64,000 nucleotides of DNA from Chamaea fasciata. Lineage: Eukaryota > Chordata > Aves > Passeriformes > Sylviidae. Every line of letters starts with the position of its first letter. Positions within the stretch are counted from its first letter, which is position 1. The position numbers and the translations under genes are program-made. Location of the stretch: positions 57,349,449 to 57,413,448 of the forward strand of contig JARCOQ010000005.1 of the NCBI GenBank assembly GCA_029207755.1. The letters are read 5' to 3'. The notes beneath the pieces are model-generated. The model was not told where the DNA came from, made no database searches, and saw only the letters and a program-made list of their open reading frames with translations. Shown piece after piece: positions 25,512 to 37,660 of the stretch.

Positions 25512-26461
25512 ATATCTTTGGTTTTCCACCAGTTTTAATTTCACCCAGTGAAAGTTTCATCAAAAGCAAATTTCTGTCTCTTAATTCGTGTGAGATTTGC
25601 TTAAAGCTTTAAGACACACGTCATCTGCTGCTTCTCTCCCACTGACAAGCCTTGTAACCACATTGTGGAAGAAAGTTAGATTAGTTTGATATGATTTGCT
25701 CTTGACAATTCCATGAATAGTTTCCTGCTATCACTCATAAATCCCTATTTGACTGAATTTAAACTGTTCCTGCTTTACATTAATTAATCGAGAATCTCCC
25801 CCAAAATCCACTTTTATTATTTCTTCCCCTTCTGTTCCCTGACACAGTGTCAAGCTAAATGTTTGATTTATACCAGAGTATCAGATTTCTTTTTCTTCAG
25901 AGAAGAGTAATGCCTGCAGATCTCTTTTTCACCATGCACTATAACAAGGGAGACAAACTGAATCTACCAGCTTTGTTTAAGCAGCCTAACAAATCATTTC
26001 TTTGCAGACTGGCTATAGAATTTTTTTTGTCAGTGGAAGTTGTAAAGGCAGATACAAACAAGGTCTACAAAAAAGGTCTTGAAAAATTCACAGACCATGG
26101 CTCTACACACAGAGAGGCAAAGTAATGAGGCAAATGATTGTTGGGAACATTTTCAGAAAGAAAAGGAAAAAAAAGTATTTGAAATTTGTAAATGAAAGAA
26201 AAGCATCTTTAACATTTCTGGTACAACAGAAAAGCAAAGGGAAAAGGAGTGAGAAAAATTACAATTGCCTTTTGCACTGTCTTGTGTTCTTATTGTAAAA
26301 ACTACCTATGGTGTAACCATACCTCCAGCTTACCTAAAAGCAGTGTCCATCTGGGACTGAAAACACCGAAAGCACCAAGCAGATATCCAGTGAGGGGAGG
26401 TGAACTGCTTCTGCTCACAGGTCTGGGCTGTGGCTTTTGCCCATGTGGTGTGCTCATGTAA

Positions 26462-26605
26462 CATGCTCTGAAGTGCAAGTACAGCCGCCAACTGTCTGTG
26501 GGCACCACGAGCCTGCTCCAGTGTGAGGAGAACCTGCTGAAAGAAGCCACAACCCTGCACAACCACTTCTCAAAATGCTTTCCTTTCATTAGAAACGCCG
26601 GTTAG
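26462..26605 (+). other. Coding-like patch, possible exon remnant
   Basis: A plus-strand frame is open for 47 codons between TAA (26459) and TAG (26603). In its first 23 or so codons after AAG (26471) the third base is G or C in about 20 cases, unlike the flanks. The peptide (contains SVGTTSLLQCEENLLKEA) looks helical. The minus strand is also open across it (26330-26566), with a helical-looking LLTLEQARGAHRQLAAVLAL. I recognise no family. There is no obvious splice donor after it. It could be a decayed exon or retrocopy, or a compositional accident. Confidence 0.2.
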
Positions 26606-27252
26606 CAATGGGCAGCTATTGCACACACCCACTGAAGGTGGGGAGCTGCTCAAACCAGTCTGCTCTGTCATTAATTTTCTGTGGGTTTCAGCTGTGACTC
26701 CTGCATTTGCTGATCTACAGCAGGATGCTCAGTACAGAACAAAGCACAAAAGCCCAAAGCTGAAGAGTTACCCTCATTTCTAAATTGGTTGCATGCAGCA
26801 TTCAGGCACCTCAATCTGTTAATTACTATGTCTGGAAAGCCTTGGCATACATATTCATCACCTGCAATTGTCATGCTGCCAGCTTTTGCAATTTTAATCA
26901 CCAGCTTCATGATATCTGGCATTTTTCTTGAAGCTGAATCCCTCAGAATTGTTTGGTTTCCTGACAGTCTCAGTTTTGCTTCTTTTTAGAAAAGAAAATC
27001 TAAATTTAAGGTCCTGAGATTTCAAAGAAAAAACAGAAATGTCAATATCTGGGTGGAAAATGAAGATTTTGGAGAAGACTTGTAAGAATAAATGGGCCCT
27101 GAAATATAACTTCAAGAAAAGTTCACTTCAGTTGAAAAAAAAAAATAGATAAAATTGGAGGAATGAGATTATAGAGGGAAAAAAAAAGGAGGTGGGCCGG
27201 TACAGTCAATAGGATAATTAATTACATAAGGTATTACAATAAATGGTGATCA

Positions 27253-27273
27253 CAGGAGCCAAGAAGGCTCCTG
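27253..27273. repeat. Perfect 8-bp hairpin, 5-base loop
   Basis: CAGGAGCC (27253-27260) and GGCTCCTG (27266-27273) are exact reverse complements around AAGAA. The stem is GC-rich in an AT-rich setting. Confidence 0.8.
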
Positions 27274-28557
27274 GAGAATGAACTCAGAGGAATTTATTCC
27301 CATTTGTGCATTTATGACTTCTGGAGCACTAGAGCTGGCTGACTACAAAAACAATGGAAATGTTTGCCAGCTGTCTATAAATTATAAGGTTAGACAAACA
27401 GCTGGGAAAGAGCTTCACAGAATATTTTATGCTCCTTTAGACCCTCCATGAAGCCTCTTTCACAATTTTGCTTCCGTAATTCAACACATCTTCTTGTGTA
27501 GTTCAACACATCAAGCAGCAGCATGATGGTGATGCACGACAACTTCTATTAGCACAGAGCAGCAAAGGCAGCACTACTGTTTTACTCCACATCATCTTTG
27601 CCTGAGAGGAAGATAAAAAATTCTGGCAAAGTTTGATAAGAAAAGAATAATTTTTTTCTCCTAAGTTCTCCTCTGTGTTGAAGAGGAAGTGCTCTGGATC
27701 AAGGCAAAGGCAGGTTTCAGTACTTCATTATCTTCACAACTGTGTGACATTGCTGTAAGCACCCTCAGAGCAAAGCTATGTCAAAGTGAGCTGCAGATCA
27801 GCGGTGCAGGGCTGCTCCTTCATCCCATTCTCTGTTCCTCAGCTGGCTTTAGGGCATGCTCTCTAAGGAGTGACCTCCTGGCTCTGTACTGCATCCTCCT
27901 GCTATTCTTGTAGCAGGGAGTATGGATTTGAAAGCAATTCCGGTTATCAAAGCAGCAGTTATGCTTGCTACTTTGGACCTGAGACCTTAGAAATTAATTC
28001 AGACTAATTCTCAACTTCTCCCAGTCAGAGACTTAGGAACCAGTTTCTTTTTAAAAAGTCTCTCTCTTCCCTAAGTGTTTATCGACCCATCAAAACTCAA
28101 TACCCATGATTTGTTGATTTCAAAGTCCTAAACAATTTTAATTCAGACTTATGCAACCCTAAAGCACATGTATTTTCCTGCCCAATAAAGTTTGTTTGAA
28201 GAGATTAAAAATAATTATGAAATAACTGTCCAAGAGACAAAGAGTTTTTAGGGCATTCCACTGAGTTGAATCTAATTCAAGTCAACAATTGCCAGAAGCC
28301 AGAAGCATCTGAGTTCCCTTTGACTGTTAGGACAACCTTGTTACTGCTTTATCCTCGACAAAAATTCAGACACATCACATAATCCTTCAGCTTTTTGGCA
28401 TCCTCAGGAAAGAGGATGGGAACTGAATGGTCTTGAGGCAGTTACCCACACATTATTGAACTCATCTCTTCAGACAAAAAGATCAGTGCATAACAAACAC
28501 AGGTGCACCATTAAGTACTGAATTCAACAGCAAAAAAACCTGGGCATCCTTCTCCAG

Positions 28558-28614
28558 AAGTGTAAGGGTATCATCTTAATATCCTTTAGTGCAGAGGAAG
28601 CTTTTTACAGAAAG
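28558..28614 (+). other. Candidate 57-nt symmetric exon
   Basis: The block lies between an acceptor (GGGCATCCTTCTCCAG ending 28557) and an excellent donor (CAGAAAG|GTAAGTA, GT at 28615). Its length is exactly 19 codons, and it is open in the first frame (K C K G I I L I S F S A E E A F Y R K), so it could be included or skipped without shifting frame. I cannot link it to a protein. The match of both splice sites and an open frame is suggestive but may be chance. Confidence 0.2.
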
Positions 28615-28679
28615 GTAAGTAAACAAGGAAAATCTTATTTTATATATTATTTCCTTGGAGTTTGCCTTGCTTCTAGTTG

Positions 28680-28990
28680 TGTTGTACCTGCCCAGCAGGA
28701 AGAATTCTGAATTAATCAATCAGTGCAGCCCTACTTCACTATGAGCAACTTCAATTTAAATTAGAGTTTTGTATGTCCATAATTTCTAATTAGTGATCAA
28801 GAGATACTGTTGCTGCAGCTTGAAATATTTCACCGAACTGCAGGAATCACAAATGCGTTTGATTCTGTTCCATTTAGGTTAATCTGAGGTCCGTTGCTGA
28901 CCTCTGTGAGTCCAGTACTACCTTTAAGTATAATCCTACTCATTATTAGTGCTAATGAGTACAGCTCCCTCAATCACTTCATTTCAGTAG
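28680..28990. promoter_or_regulatory. Candidate enhancer-like block with paired sites
   Basis: This repeat-free block holds AATTAATCAATCAG near 28712, CTAATTAGTGATCAAG near 28785, an inverted pair GAGGTC / GACCTC (28886-28891, 28899-28904) that contains one exact nuclear-receptor half-site (TGACCT), and a 9-bp inverted repeat TACTCATTA / TAATGAGTA (28937-28945, 28953-28961) with homeodomain TAAT cores facing each other. Clustered palindromic binding-site words are typical of developmental enhancers. The assignment is inferred from motifs only. Confidence 0.3.
28937..28961. repeat. Perfect 9-bp inverted repeat, 7-base spacer
   Basis: TACTCATTA and TAATGAGTA flank TTAGTGC, which itself continues the symmetry partly (TTAG/CTAA). 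It could be a dimeric homeodomain site or a cruciform; no transcript is known. Confidence 0.85.
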
Positions 28991-30978
28991 TTTCTGTCAG
29001 CCTTACTTTTCCTGGCTGGTATCCAGAACAGTAACTTATTTTGATTTCTTAAAGTCCTGACTTTCTCCCAGCTTTTACTTATTTAATCATGAGGACAAAA
29101 ATCAGAGATCTCTATCTATTTTAATTTTTCTCTTTCTGAAATTCCACAGTCACACTCATAAAGCTGAAGTGATAAAGGAATTCCTACACTCCTAGATAGG
29201 ATTACAACTCATACTCCATAAGAAATTCATGCAATGCAGATCTACAGCCCACAGACAGCAAAGTCTGCCAGGGGGAAGGAAACAAGGAAGTTCTGTGACT
29301 CTTCCCTACATGCTCAGAACACCCCCCAATGACATTCTGCTCATATGTGTTTCATGGCTTTTGTGGCAACAACTTTTAAAATGGTCCCCTGACAGTCGAT
29401 TTTTCAGATTTCAGTGTTGCTCCATTTCTTCCCTGTAAACACTCCCCTGTAGTCCCTTTTTCAGTGTCCTGCATCCCAAAGGAATGGACCTTGGAAGTAC
29501 CTCAGATCTCTGTAGAGAGGAGAAACTGGAACAACAATTTCTAATTAGAGCATTCATCATAGCTGCAACAGCAATAGCATTTTCAGTCCTATCTTCCAAA
29601 TAATTCTGCACTGCGTCCCATTCTGGCTCCTGGACATGGTCAGGCTTTGGCTGTACCTGAAGAAATAAGAGTTAAGTAGAATGGGAATGAGCATACCAAA
29701 CACCTTTTCTACTTCCCTTTCTCACTAGGGAAGCTCAGGCAATTTTCATTGTCCCAGTGAGACAGAAAACAATGATCATCATAGGAAAAACTAGATCGCT
29801 TCAATGTAGTGTGATCCCAATGAGAAAAGAAAGAAACTCAGGCCATCATTTATTAGTGCAGCAGATGGTGTCACTCAGGCTGACACTCATGGGCGCTCTG
29901 GAGCTCTGCTGGCTAAACCCCACAGCTGAGAAGGCAGGAGAACTCTCAGCAGCAGCAGCTGGGCTGGGCTGTGCCCCTTCTGCCCTGCTGGAGGGTCAGG
30001 AGGATGAGCAAGGCTGGATGGGGGCTGGACAGGCTCAGAACATGTGGCCATCTAAGCACGAACCCGACAGCACCAACCAAAAAACTCTCTGAAGGGCTTT
30101 AATCAGATGGCCTTCAAAACTAGAATAAAAATTTATCCATGCCTTTCTCTTCCCTCTGAAGTAGAAAGGGTGTCCAAAAAGTGGTTTTCTCCTGATCTTT
30201 AAGAAAAGGAATCTTGTTCCTAAGGAAACCATTTCTTCCTCCGTATTAGATGAATATTAATTTCCCCAGAAAATTGTAAGACTTTACTATTTTGTAAACA
30301 GTTAAATAATATAAACCCCATCTCAGAGTTTGGGACATTCCCATCTACTAACTGATATTAAATGTTTCTTCTTGGCTAATCCAGAGACACAACTGCAGCC
30401 TTTGATAACTTTAACTTGCAATCCATTCCAGCAGTGCATGAAGTGTGAATATAATTAGAGTCTCAGAATATTACTATTTCTATTGTACTGGAACTCTGTT
30501 CCACACACCTCCTTCAGATAAGATAGAGGTATTTGATGTGAATAAGTCTTCAATTAACATTTCTGGAAGATAATGGAAGACATTGATTAGAAAATCCTTA
30601 TCAAGGTAAAAATGTTTGAGAACTCAGGAAACAACGTGCATGTCAGACCCCCCTACACACTCAGCAATGTCTAAAATTGAACAGGGGATTCATAAATTGC
30701 AGGTGAGCAGCTTTTCAGCTGTAAAGTTACATATTAACAGATATATAGCTCTACACATGCAGATATAGAAATAAAAATTGTTATGTCATGCTCTGTTTGT
30801 AAGGAAAGTAAAGATGAAGATGGTTTATCCAGCATCTGAGGGTTGGATATCTCAGAGTAGGACAGTCTGGAAAGTATTGAGGACCATGCAGTGGTAACAT
30901 CAGAGCCGGCCAGGTGCAATTCCACCCATATTGTGTCTAAGGATAGAAAACAAGAGTCTTCAAGTTTTTCTCCTGCAG
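28991..30978. other. Non-coding sequence, no gene recognised
   Basis: A GC-richer patch at 29880-30070 gives a 111-codon plus-strand frame (29757-30092) with no domain I know. Otherwise the stretch is ordinary AT-rich sequence with no repeats that I can name. Confidence 0.6.
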
Positions 30979-31109
30979 GTGAGCTTCTTCACTCATGAAA
31001 CACAACAGAGAAGCAGCACCCAGTGCCTGTGTGAGTATCTGCAGATAAGAAGTGGGCACAGACAACCCCCAGAGTGGAGGATTCCTGTGCAAACTGAGCA
31101 CTCCAAGAG
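30979..31109 (+). other. Candidate 131-nt exon, gene not recognised
   Basis: The block follows a very strong acceptor (TTCAAGTTTTTCTCCTGCAG) and ends at a fair donor (CCAAGAG|GTATGC, GT at 31110). One frame is open throughout, starting at phase 0 and ending two bases into a codon. The peptide (starts VSFFTHETQQRSSTQCLCEY) is polar with two nearby cysteines. I cannot assign a family. The same frame stays open on both sides, so the reading frame gives little support on its own. Confidence 0.18.
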
Positions 31110-32078
31110 GTATGCATGCATGCTGCCAGTAGGGTTTGGGGCTTGGTTTTCTGGGAATGAAGTGATTGATTGGCAGTTTCCCACTAACAACAAATAATGT
31201 TCCACTCTGGGGGCATATAAATAGATCTTTCTCTGCTTGAGCTGTTGTCTGACAAGTTGTGAAGCAGAAGTTGAGTTAACAGCCCAAAATGAAAATACTT
31301 GAAAAGAAGCCAGCTTGAGGTCGTCTGGCTGAGGGACATCTTCATTGCACAGAGACACAGCACTGAGCCTTTCTACTGTGCTGATTCAAGAGGGAGTAGC
31401 AAAGTGCAGGGTTCACCTTAACAGGGTTTCTCACACTCAGATTTATGTTTTTAATATAGAACTTTTTTTTTAATATATCTGCTCAGAAATGAAAATTTGC
31501 TGAAGAAATTACCAAGAATGGGAGACAGGGAAGAGAAATTTTATATAGTAGGGAAAGAGGTGATGGATTTTAGGAAGGGTATTATCCCCAAAAGTGCAAA
31601 GACAAGGAAATCCATATCTCAGAAGGCATCTTGCTTTCCTCAGGAGAGCCATTCTACATGGAGAGAACTAAGACAGCCCTCTGCTTTTCTTCCCAAAGAC
31701 TGTACATGGCAAATCAGGGTTCTACAATACTGATACAGGCACTGAGTGTGTCTCTCAGAGTAAGCCTTCTGGAAAGCTTACATGGCCAGCCACACACACC
31801 TTTGCTACCAGGCTGTAATTCAGCATCTGAAAAAAAAGGCCATGTAAGATTACCCGGGGCTGCAAGGTACAGAATGTTGCCAAAGGAAGGTTCTTCTGTC
31901 TTGGCCTGAAATTCAGAAGGATGGATTTCTAAATATACATGCCACATATGTACTCACTGTAACTAAGATTGTCAGGGATGAACTCTCCCCTGTGCTTCAC
32001 CAGGCTTTTCCAGATGAATAAACAATACCCTTCTTGATTAATCTATGCAGATGGCACATTTGTCCCCTAGCATTTTTA

Positions 32079-32096
32079 ATATATGGCCATATATGG
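32079..32096. promoter_or_regulatory. Consensus CArG (SRF-type) box in a palindrome
   Basis: CCATATATGG at 32087-32096 fits the serum-response-factor consensus CC(A/T)6GG exactly. It overlaps the 16-bp perfect palindrome ATATATGGCCATATAT (32079-32094). A functional site would need a nearby promoter, which I cannot see. Confidence 0.4.
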
Positions 32097-35000
32097 GCCA
32101 CATGCTTGGGAAATCTGCAGTGCCCAGAAGGAGATGTGCCTTAAAGACAGTGCAATAACATCCAGCTGGAACTTAAAACTGCAGTGGTCCAAACAGGGTC
32201 ACACCTATGCATGGGTTTTTTGGTTTGCTTTGCTTTTTCAAATGCAGGCTTTGTAGATGTTTAGTTTACAGAAAACCCTCCACATCCCCAACTTATTCTG
32301 AGAGGATGGCATGATTTTCAGCTCACTCACATCACCTCACTCATCACAGAGCCATTTGTCACACCCCATACATATCCCATCCAAGCTGCCATGTACCATT
32401 AGCAGCAGGGAATTTTTCTCTCCCTCCTCTGTTCCAATATACCAAATATTGCTATGAAGGTTTACTAGCAATGCTCTCAGTCACTCTCAAACTGGTGCCC
32501 TGAAGAAACCAGAAAGAATTTAATAATTTTTTTCTATACCTATCTGATGAAGCGGGGTTAGCTCTTCACCATCTCTGAGCTACTAAACAGAAAGATTAAA
32601 ATGGAGCCTGATAAAGATTGCTCTTTTTTGGAACTGTGATTCTGGAACATATTACTGTTAGATAATTATACCATAAGTCTCCTCACAGCAAGTCTCCTGG
32701 CTTTATAGCCACCTGGATTGTTTTCTAAGCACCTAGAGCACCATTCATGCTTTAAGAACAAATTAATTACCATAAGTCAATTAGCAGTACCCTAACCACA
32801 CTAATGGGTAGACTGGATCATCAAGCAAACCTATTCAGAAACTTCATAAATAATATTCTTCCTGGAGTTAGCATAATATTATTTCACAAGCTTTTTATCT
32901 TGGTTTCCTTTCAAAATTTACTTTACCATGAAAAACAGGCATTCAATCTCTGGCTGTTTCGTGAGAAGTTCATTGTTTATTTTAATTTTTTTCTGTACCT
33001 ATATTACAAGTTTGGCCACTTGAGTTGCCTGCTGATGTTTGTGTCCCTGACTTGATTCTTTAAAGCTGAGCACTAATGATAAACAGAAAATAACAAAATA
33101 AGCACCTTTCAGCATGATTTTTTAGTGAAAAAATAACATTTTCCAGGGTTTAGAAATCAATATTTGGAAATACTCTCCTGACCTTCCTGCAACTCTCAAG
33201 ATCATGGGCCAGCTGAGTCAATATAGCCTGAAAGCAATTAATCTTTGTGGGTTTTAACTTTAGGTATTTGTAAAACATTTTTGGATTTTTTTGATACAGT
33301 TGGATGAAAAAATCATCAGTGGAAGAAATCACCCAGAGCTATCTGAGCAGAGAACTGAACAAGCCAACCTGAGAAGCCCAGCATGAATAAACGTGGTTCC
33401 ATGTTTCATTGTCTCCCCAAAGGAAAGCAAGACATTAGCTCTATACTTTAACAGACATACTGGCTACTCAACTGCTAGCTTGACTCAATGACTGGAGCAA
33501 GGCAAAAAAAGAGCAGAGATTCTGCAAATGAGATCACTCTAAAATTATGTCTCCAGTGAGGGATTTAGTTAGGTGAGGGGAAGGGGGTTCTGTTTTGTTT
33601 TTCTCTGGAAGAGAATATCCTGAGCAGCAGTTGTTGATTTAGAGGGCAAGATTCTGCTGCATAGCCATTGAAGGTCCTTAATCATAAGGGGTTTTTTATC
33701 TTAGTTGGAAGAATTGTACTAACAAGAGAAATGACAGAACTGCTCTCCACAAAAGGATGCTTAGAGCTGTAGGCTGCTGTTTTCTTAGAAGAGATAGGAA
33801 GCAAAGAGAAAATAGAATGTGCTCCTAAGAAGTTGGCTGGTGCCTGTATTATATAGTTCATTCAGAGCTGGTACATCTTTGCTTGAGGAGTCCCTTCTGA
33901 TGCAGCATTTCTGCATTCCCCATGGGGATACACCACAAACATTGCATTCCTAGGGGACAGAATGAATCCTCATCACGAGAAAATTTGCCAGCAGGATGTT
34001 AGCAGAAGAATTTACTCTGGAAACAAAATATTGTGTGACCCCACTCCTATCCATGTGGACAAGGACATTTAGTCATCACAGCCTTCTGCCTTCTTTCTAT
34101 TCAACCGCAAAGCCACCAGGGCAACATCCCTCCTAGAGAATGCTAGAGAGACGGGGGTGAAGGGAATCTTCAGCAAAAGGTCTGCTTCCTCCTACCAGAA
34201 AAGCCCCCTTTTAGACAATGGCCATGGGATGTCCAGTCTCTCACATATTGTCCTTGCCTACAATTAATGACAGACAGTCCAGGATCCACAGAGGTTTCAC
34301 TGGTCTGCAGGGAGAAGTTTAGGGTATTTTTTAAATTAGGTTGCAGGGCACAGTGAGGCTCTGAACATAGGGCTGTGTGTGTAATCTTAGTTTAAGCATT
34401 TGACAGTGCATCTATGCACTCAGCCGATGCAATTAGCAGCTTGTTTTGAAGATTGCCATGTGACCAGATCCTACTGGGCTGAATCACTCACTAGACAGGG
34501 GAAAGTAAAGCCAAGTTGGGATTTCAACTACGGATTTTCAGAGGATGTCTCAGGAAAATTGCAGAGGAGAGCACAGTTCCCTTAAATCCAGGCAAAAGAA
34601 TGACACAATGGGAAATATCAGGTGGTCATATAATCCCTTTTGGACAGCAGATAAGTGCAAAGATTTTGATTCTGTTTCTGTCTGCATCATTGTGAAGATC
34701 CTTAGACAAGTAATTTCATTTATCTGGCTCTCAGTTTTATTCTGTTTTTATTCTCTTCCCTGAAGCCTGTGTATGACAAAAATTTGTGTAAAGCTAAGGC
34801 TAGAAGAGGCAACAAATAAAACCATAAAACAAAAACAAACGCACCAAAATTTTTTTAAAAATTTCAAAATTTCCCAGCTAGTCCTGTGAGAAGATATTGC
34901 AGGAAGTCAGGCAGCCTGATGGTTTTGTGCTGATTTTACCCCAACTGAAAAAATGGAGTGAGTAGAAATTGTGCATGGCCATACAGATATTTACTTAGAG

Positions 35001-37011
35001 AGAAACGTTTAATCAACAGCCTCTTCACATATATAATCATCAGGTGCCTTCACAGGTATTTTACCTGAAAGCAGAAATCAGATGTCTGTTTTCGCATAAC
35101 CATGGAAACCCCTTCAGGAGGATTGAGATTTCTTAGGAGGGAGGAGGCTCCGGCTAGCTGCTCTGAACTGGAGACTGAGGTACTGCAAACTTGAAACAAT
35201 TTGTTTTTGTCACAGTGTAGGTTTGCCAGAACTGAAATTGCATGCTTATCTATTTTTCCTGCAAGTGCTTTTTTATCCATTGCCTTCCATGCCTATGCAG
35301 AATATAAATCTTAACATTGTCCCTGGTATCCATTATTTAATAGCATTTTACAAAATCTTATCCACTTGATTTCTCTATTTCCTCCCTGAAGCTTTTCTCT
35401 CCCACTTAAACCCTGCTGGGAGTCAAACTGACTATAAAGGAGGAATAATTTTACAGTCTAAAGCATTAAAGTAAAATGTTAAGCTAAGTCAAAATCAATG
35501 CTACAGTACCTGTGCAAGAACCAGTACAAAGTCTTTTGAGTTACTTTTAAGTCCTAGAAAAAGTTTGTAAGCACCTGTGGAAATCCAGTCCATTTTTAAA
35601 CAAATATAAAAGAATTTTCTCCAGAGCAAAGAACAAAAATAACCTTCCTTGCCATCTTTCTGCTATGACCTGAAACCAAACCAAGAACAGTTTTGGCTGC
35701 CAGAAAATCAGGATCCTGTTAGATCTTGCATGCAAGTCAAGAGCCATGTCTTTGTTTTCCTTGGCTTCTAGGCAATTCCAAATACTGTCATTTCTATCTG
35801 ATATATTGTTGCTCATTCTGCTCAAGAAAAGCATCTCTGTGACGTGTAATGTAAAGATGCTGAAGTTCCTTGTTGCTTTTTTATTTTCTTTTTTGTCCTT
35901 GTTTATGAATTCCTTACACTGGTTGATTTGCATGATGATGGCAAATTTATTTCTCAAACTAAATATACTGGTCAAAATGTAAATCATAGGAATTTAGAAA
36001 ATGCTTCTCCATAATTCAAAGTATGTGATGCTCATGCAAACAGAGTTATTTTTTTTTCTTTTCCCCAGAAGAATATTGAATAAACTCTACAAATAAATGG
36101 AAGTATCACACTCCATCCTGCTTTTCTTTATCCATAAATGGGAGTTCTGTCTAGTCTCTTCACCAGTGAACTGGGAAGGAGAGGAGAAGAAACAGGTCCT
36201 AATGTGATCTTTTGCAGTATCTAACATGTTATGTCACTAATATTTTTTGAATTTTCTCAGAAACATGACACTTGAAGTAATGTTTAATTATTTGTTTGTA
36301 ATTGCTCTTTTTCTTTCAATGCTTTTTGGTATTTCTTCTGAAAAAAAGACAAAATTCTCAGATCACACAATGCTGAAGAAAACACTCTGACACTGTCACA
36401 TATTTTTATTAATTTAGTCTCAGTAAATGTATAATTGGGTAAATTGAAAGGATAGAGAGGAAAAAAAAAAGAATGTTCTTAAATCAGGACTTTGGTTTAT
36501 AGAACCAATTCATAGTACACATTTAGGCATGCTTAGATCTCAATAGCAAACTGAACTTCTATCTGATTTTATCTTGAGCTCTGTTATCAATTACTTATAA
36601 TCAATAATATGTAAAGATGAAGCACTTTTGCAATTATCTGTTGTTGTCTCAGGCCTTTGTATAGTTATTAACGAGGTGCCAGTATAACTTTTTAAATCTC
36701 AGCTATGACATTTTTGTTACTTGATCTCAGCTCTCAAGCTCTTTCTTTAAATAATAAAGCCATGAAAAAGAATGCTGCTTAGTTAAAACTTGAAAATAAA
36801 ACAAAAGAGAAGGAATGAAAACAGAGAGCACTCTTAGAATATCAAATGTCATTTAGGAGAAAAATTTCTTACATTTTTTTGTTTTCTCATTTTCTTCAGG
36901 TTGGTGAGCAACAATTCAAACGATGACATTCCACAGGCACGTATTTAGATCATTCTAGAGTTAAGAACACTTAGGAACAGGGTGATTGTCAATTTAAATG
37001 ATCATACTTCT

Positions 37012-37027
37012 TCCATGGGCCCATGGA
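37012..37027. repeat. Perfect 16-bp palindrome TCCATGGGCCCATGGA
   Basis: The sequence equals its reverse complement and is GC-rich, unlike the surrounding AT-rich DNA. It has no loop, so it would form a cruciform only under strain. It could equally be a dimeric protein site or chance. Confidence 0.9.
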
Positions 37028-37630
37028 GTCTCCATGTTTCGATATCTCTATATTTTGATTTCTGCTGTAAAAAGTACATTAAGACTTATTATCCCTTGGG
37101 TGTCTTCCCAGTTTCTAATTCCAAGTGGATGGTTTACATCCAGAAGCTTGATGTTTTACTTGATGTTTAACACTGAGTTTTAACAATATTTATTAGGGCC
37201 CTTTTGGATGCTATTTTCTTCATGGACTTATTCAGCCTTTCTGGTGTACTGCAAATCTCCTGGAATTACTATTACTGCATGTCAATAAGTTCCTCAGATG
37301 AATCCTGACAGACTGAGGAGTACTATATTAATTTTGTCTTTTTATTTTGTTTGTTGATGCTGATGGCCCCATATGACTCATTGTTTTCCCTGATGAATAA
37401 TTTAAAAGAGGTAAAAAAGCAAGTTTGTCTGATATTTTCCTTGGGACTCAAAAAACAATTCAGCACAATTTCAACCAGCTGGTGAAAGGAGGCAATCTAA
37501 AATGCTGGGTGTCTCTCCTGAAACACATTGGAGCCCTGCTATGAAGCACCTGCCCTGTGCCTGGTGTCTCTGTGGTTTCCTTTCAGACTTTTAACTAATA
37601 ACCACATGTGTGAAGAAAAAACATTACCTG

Positions 37631-37660
37631 AAAGGATGCGTCACCAAAAAAGGATGCGTC
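37631..37660 (+). repeat. Direct repeat of a CpG-containing 12-mer
   Basis: AAAGGATGCGTC occurs at 37631-37642 and 37649-37660, separated by ACCAAA. This is a small local duplication. Confidence 0.85.

Larger units (their letters stand above)
25512..28557. other. Non-coding sequence with a coding-like patch at 26.5 kb
   Basis: Ordinary AT-rich sequence surrounds the GC-richer 26330-26610 patch described separately. The hairpin at 27253-27273 sits in a repeat-free, AT-rich block (27200-27400) with TAATTAATTA and CTATAAATTATAA words that could be conserved. No gene is recognised. Confidence 0.55.

Noticed and set aside
29757..30092. 111-codon frame through a GC-rich patch
   Set aside because: Codon third positions are not biased beyond the local GC content, and there is no domain or splice support.
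35547..35987. 146-codon minus-strand frame
   Set aside because: Low-complexity, Phe/Leu-rich composition typical of translated A/T-rich DNA; no domain.
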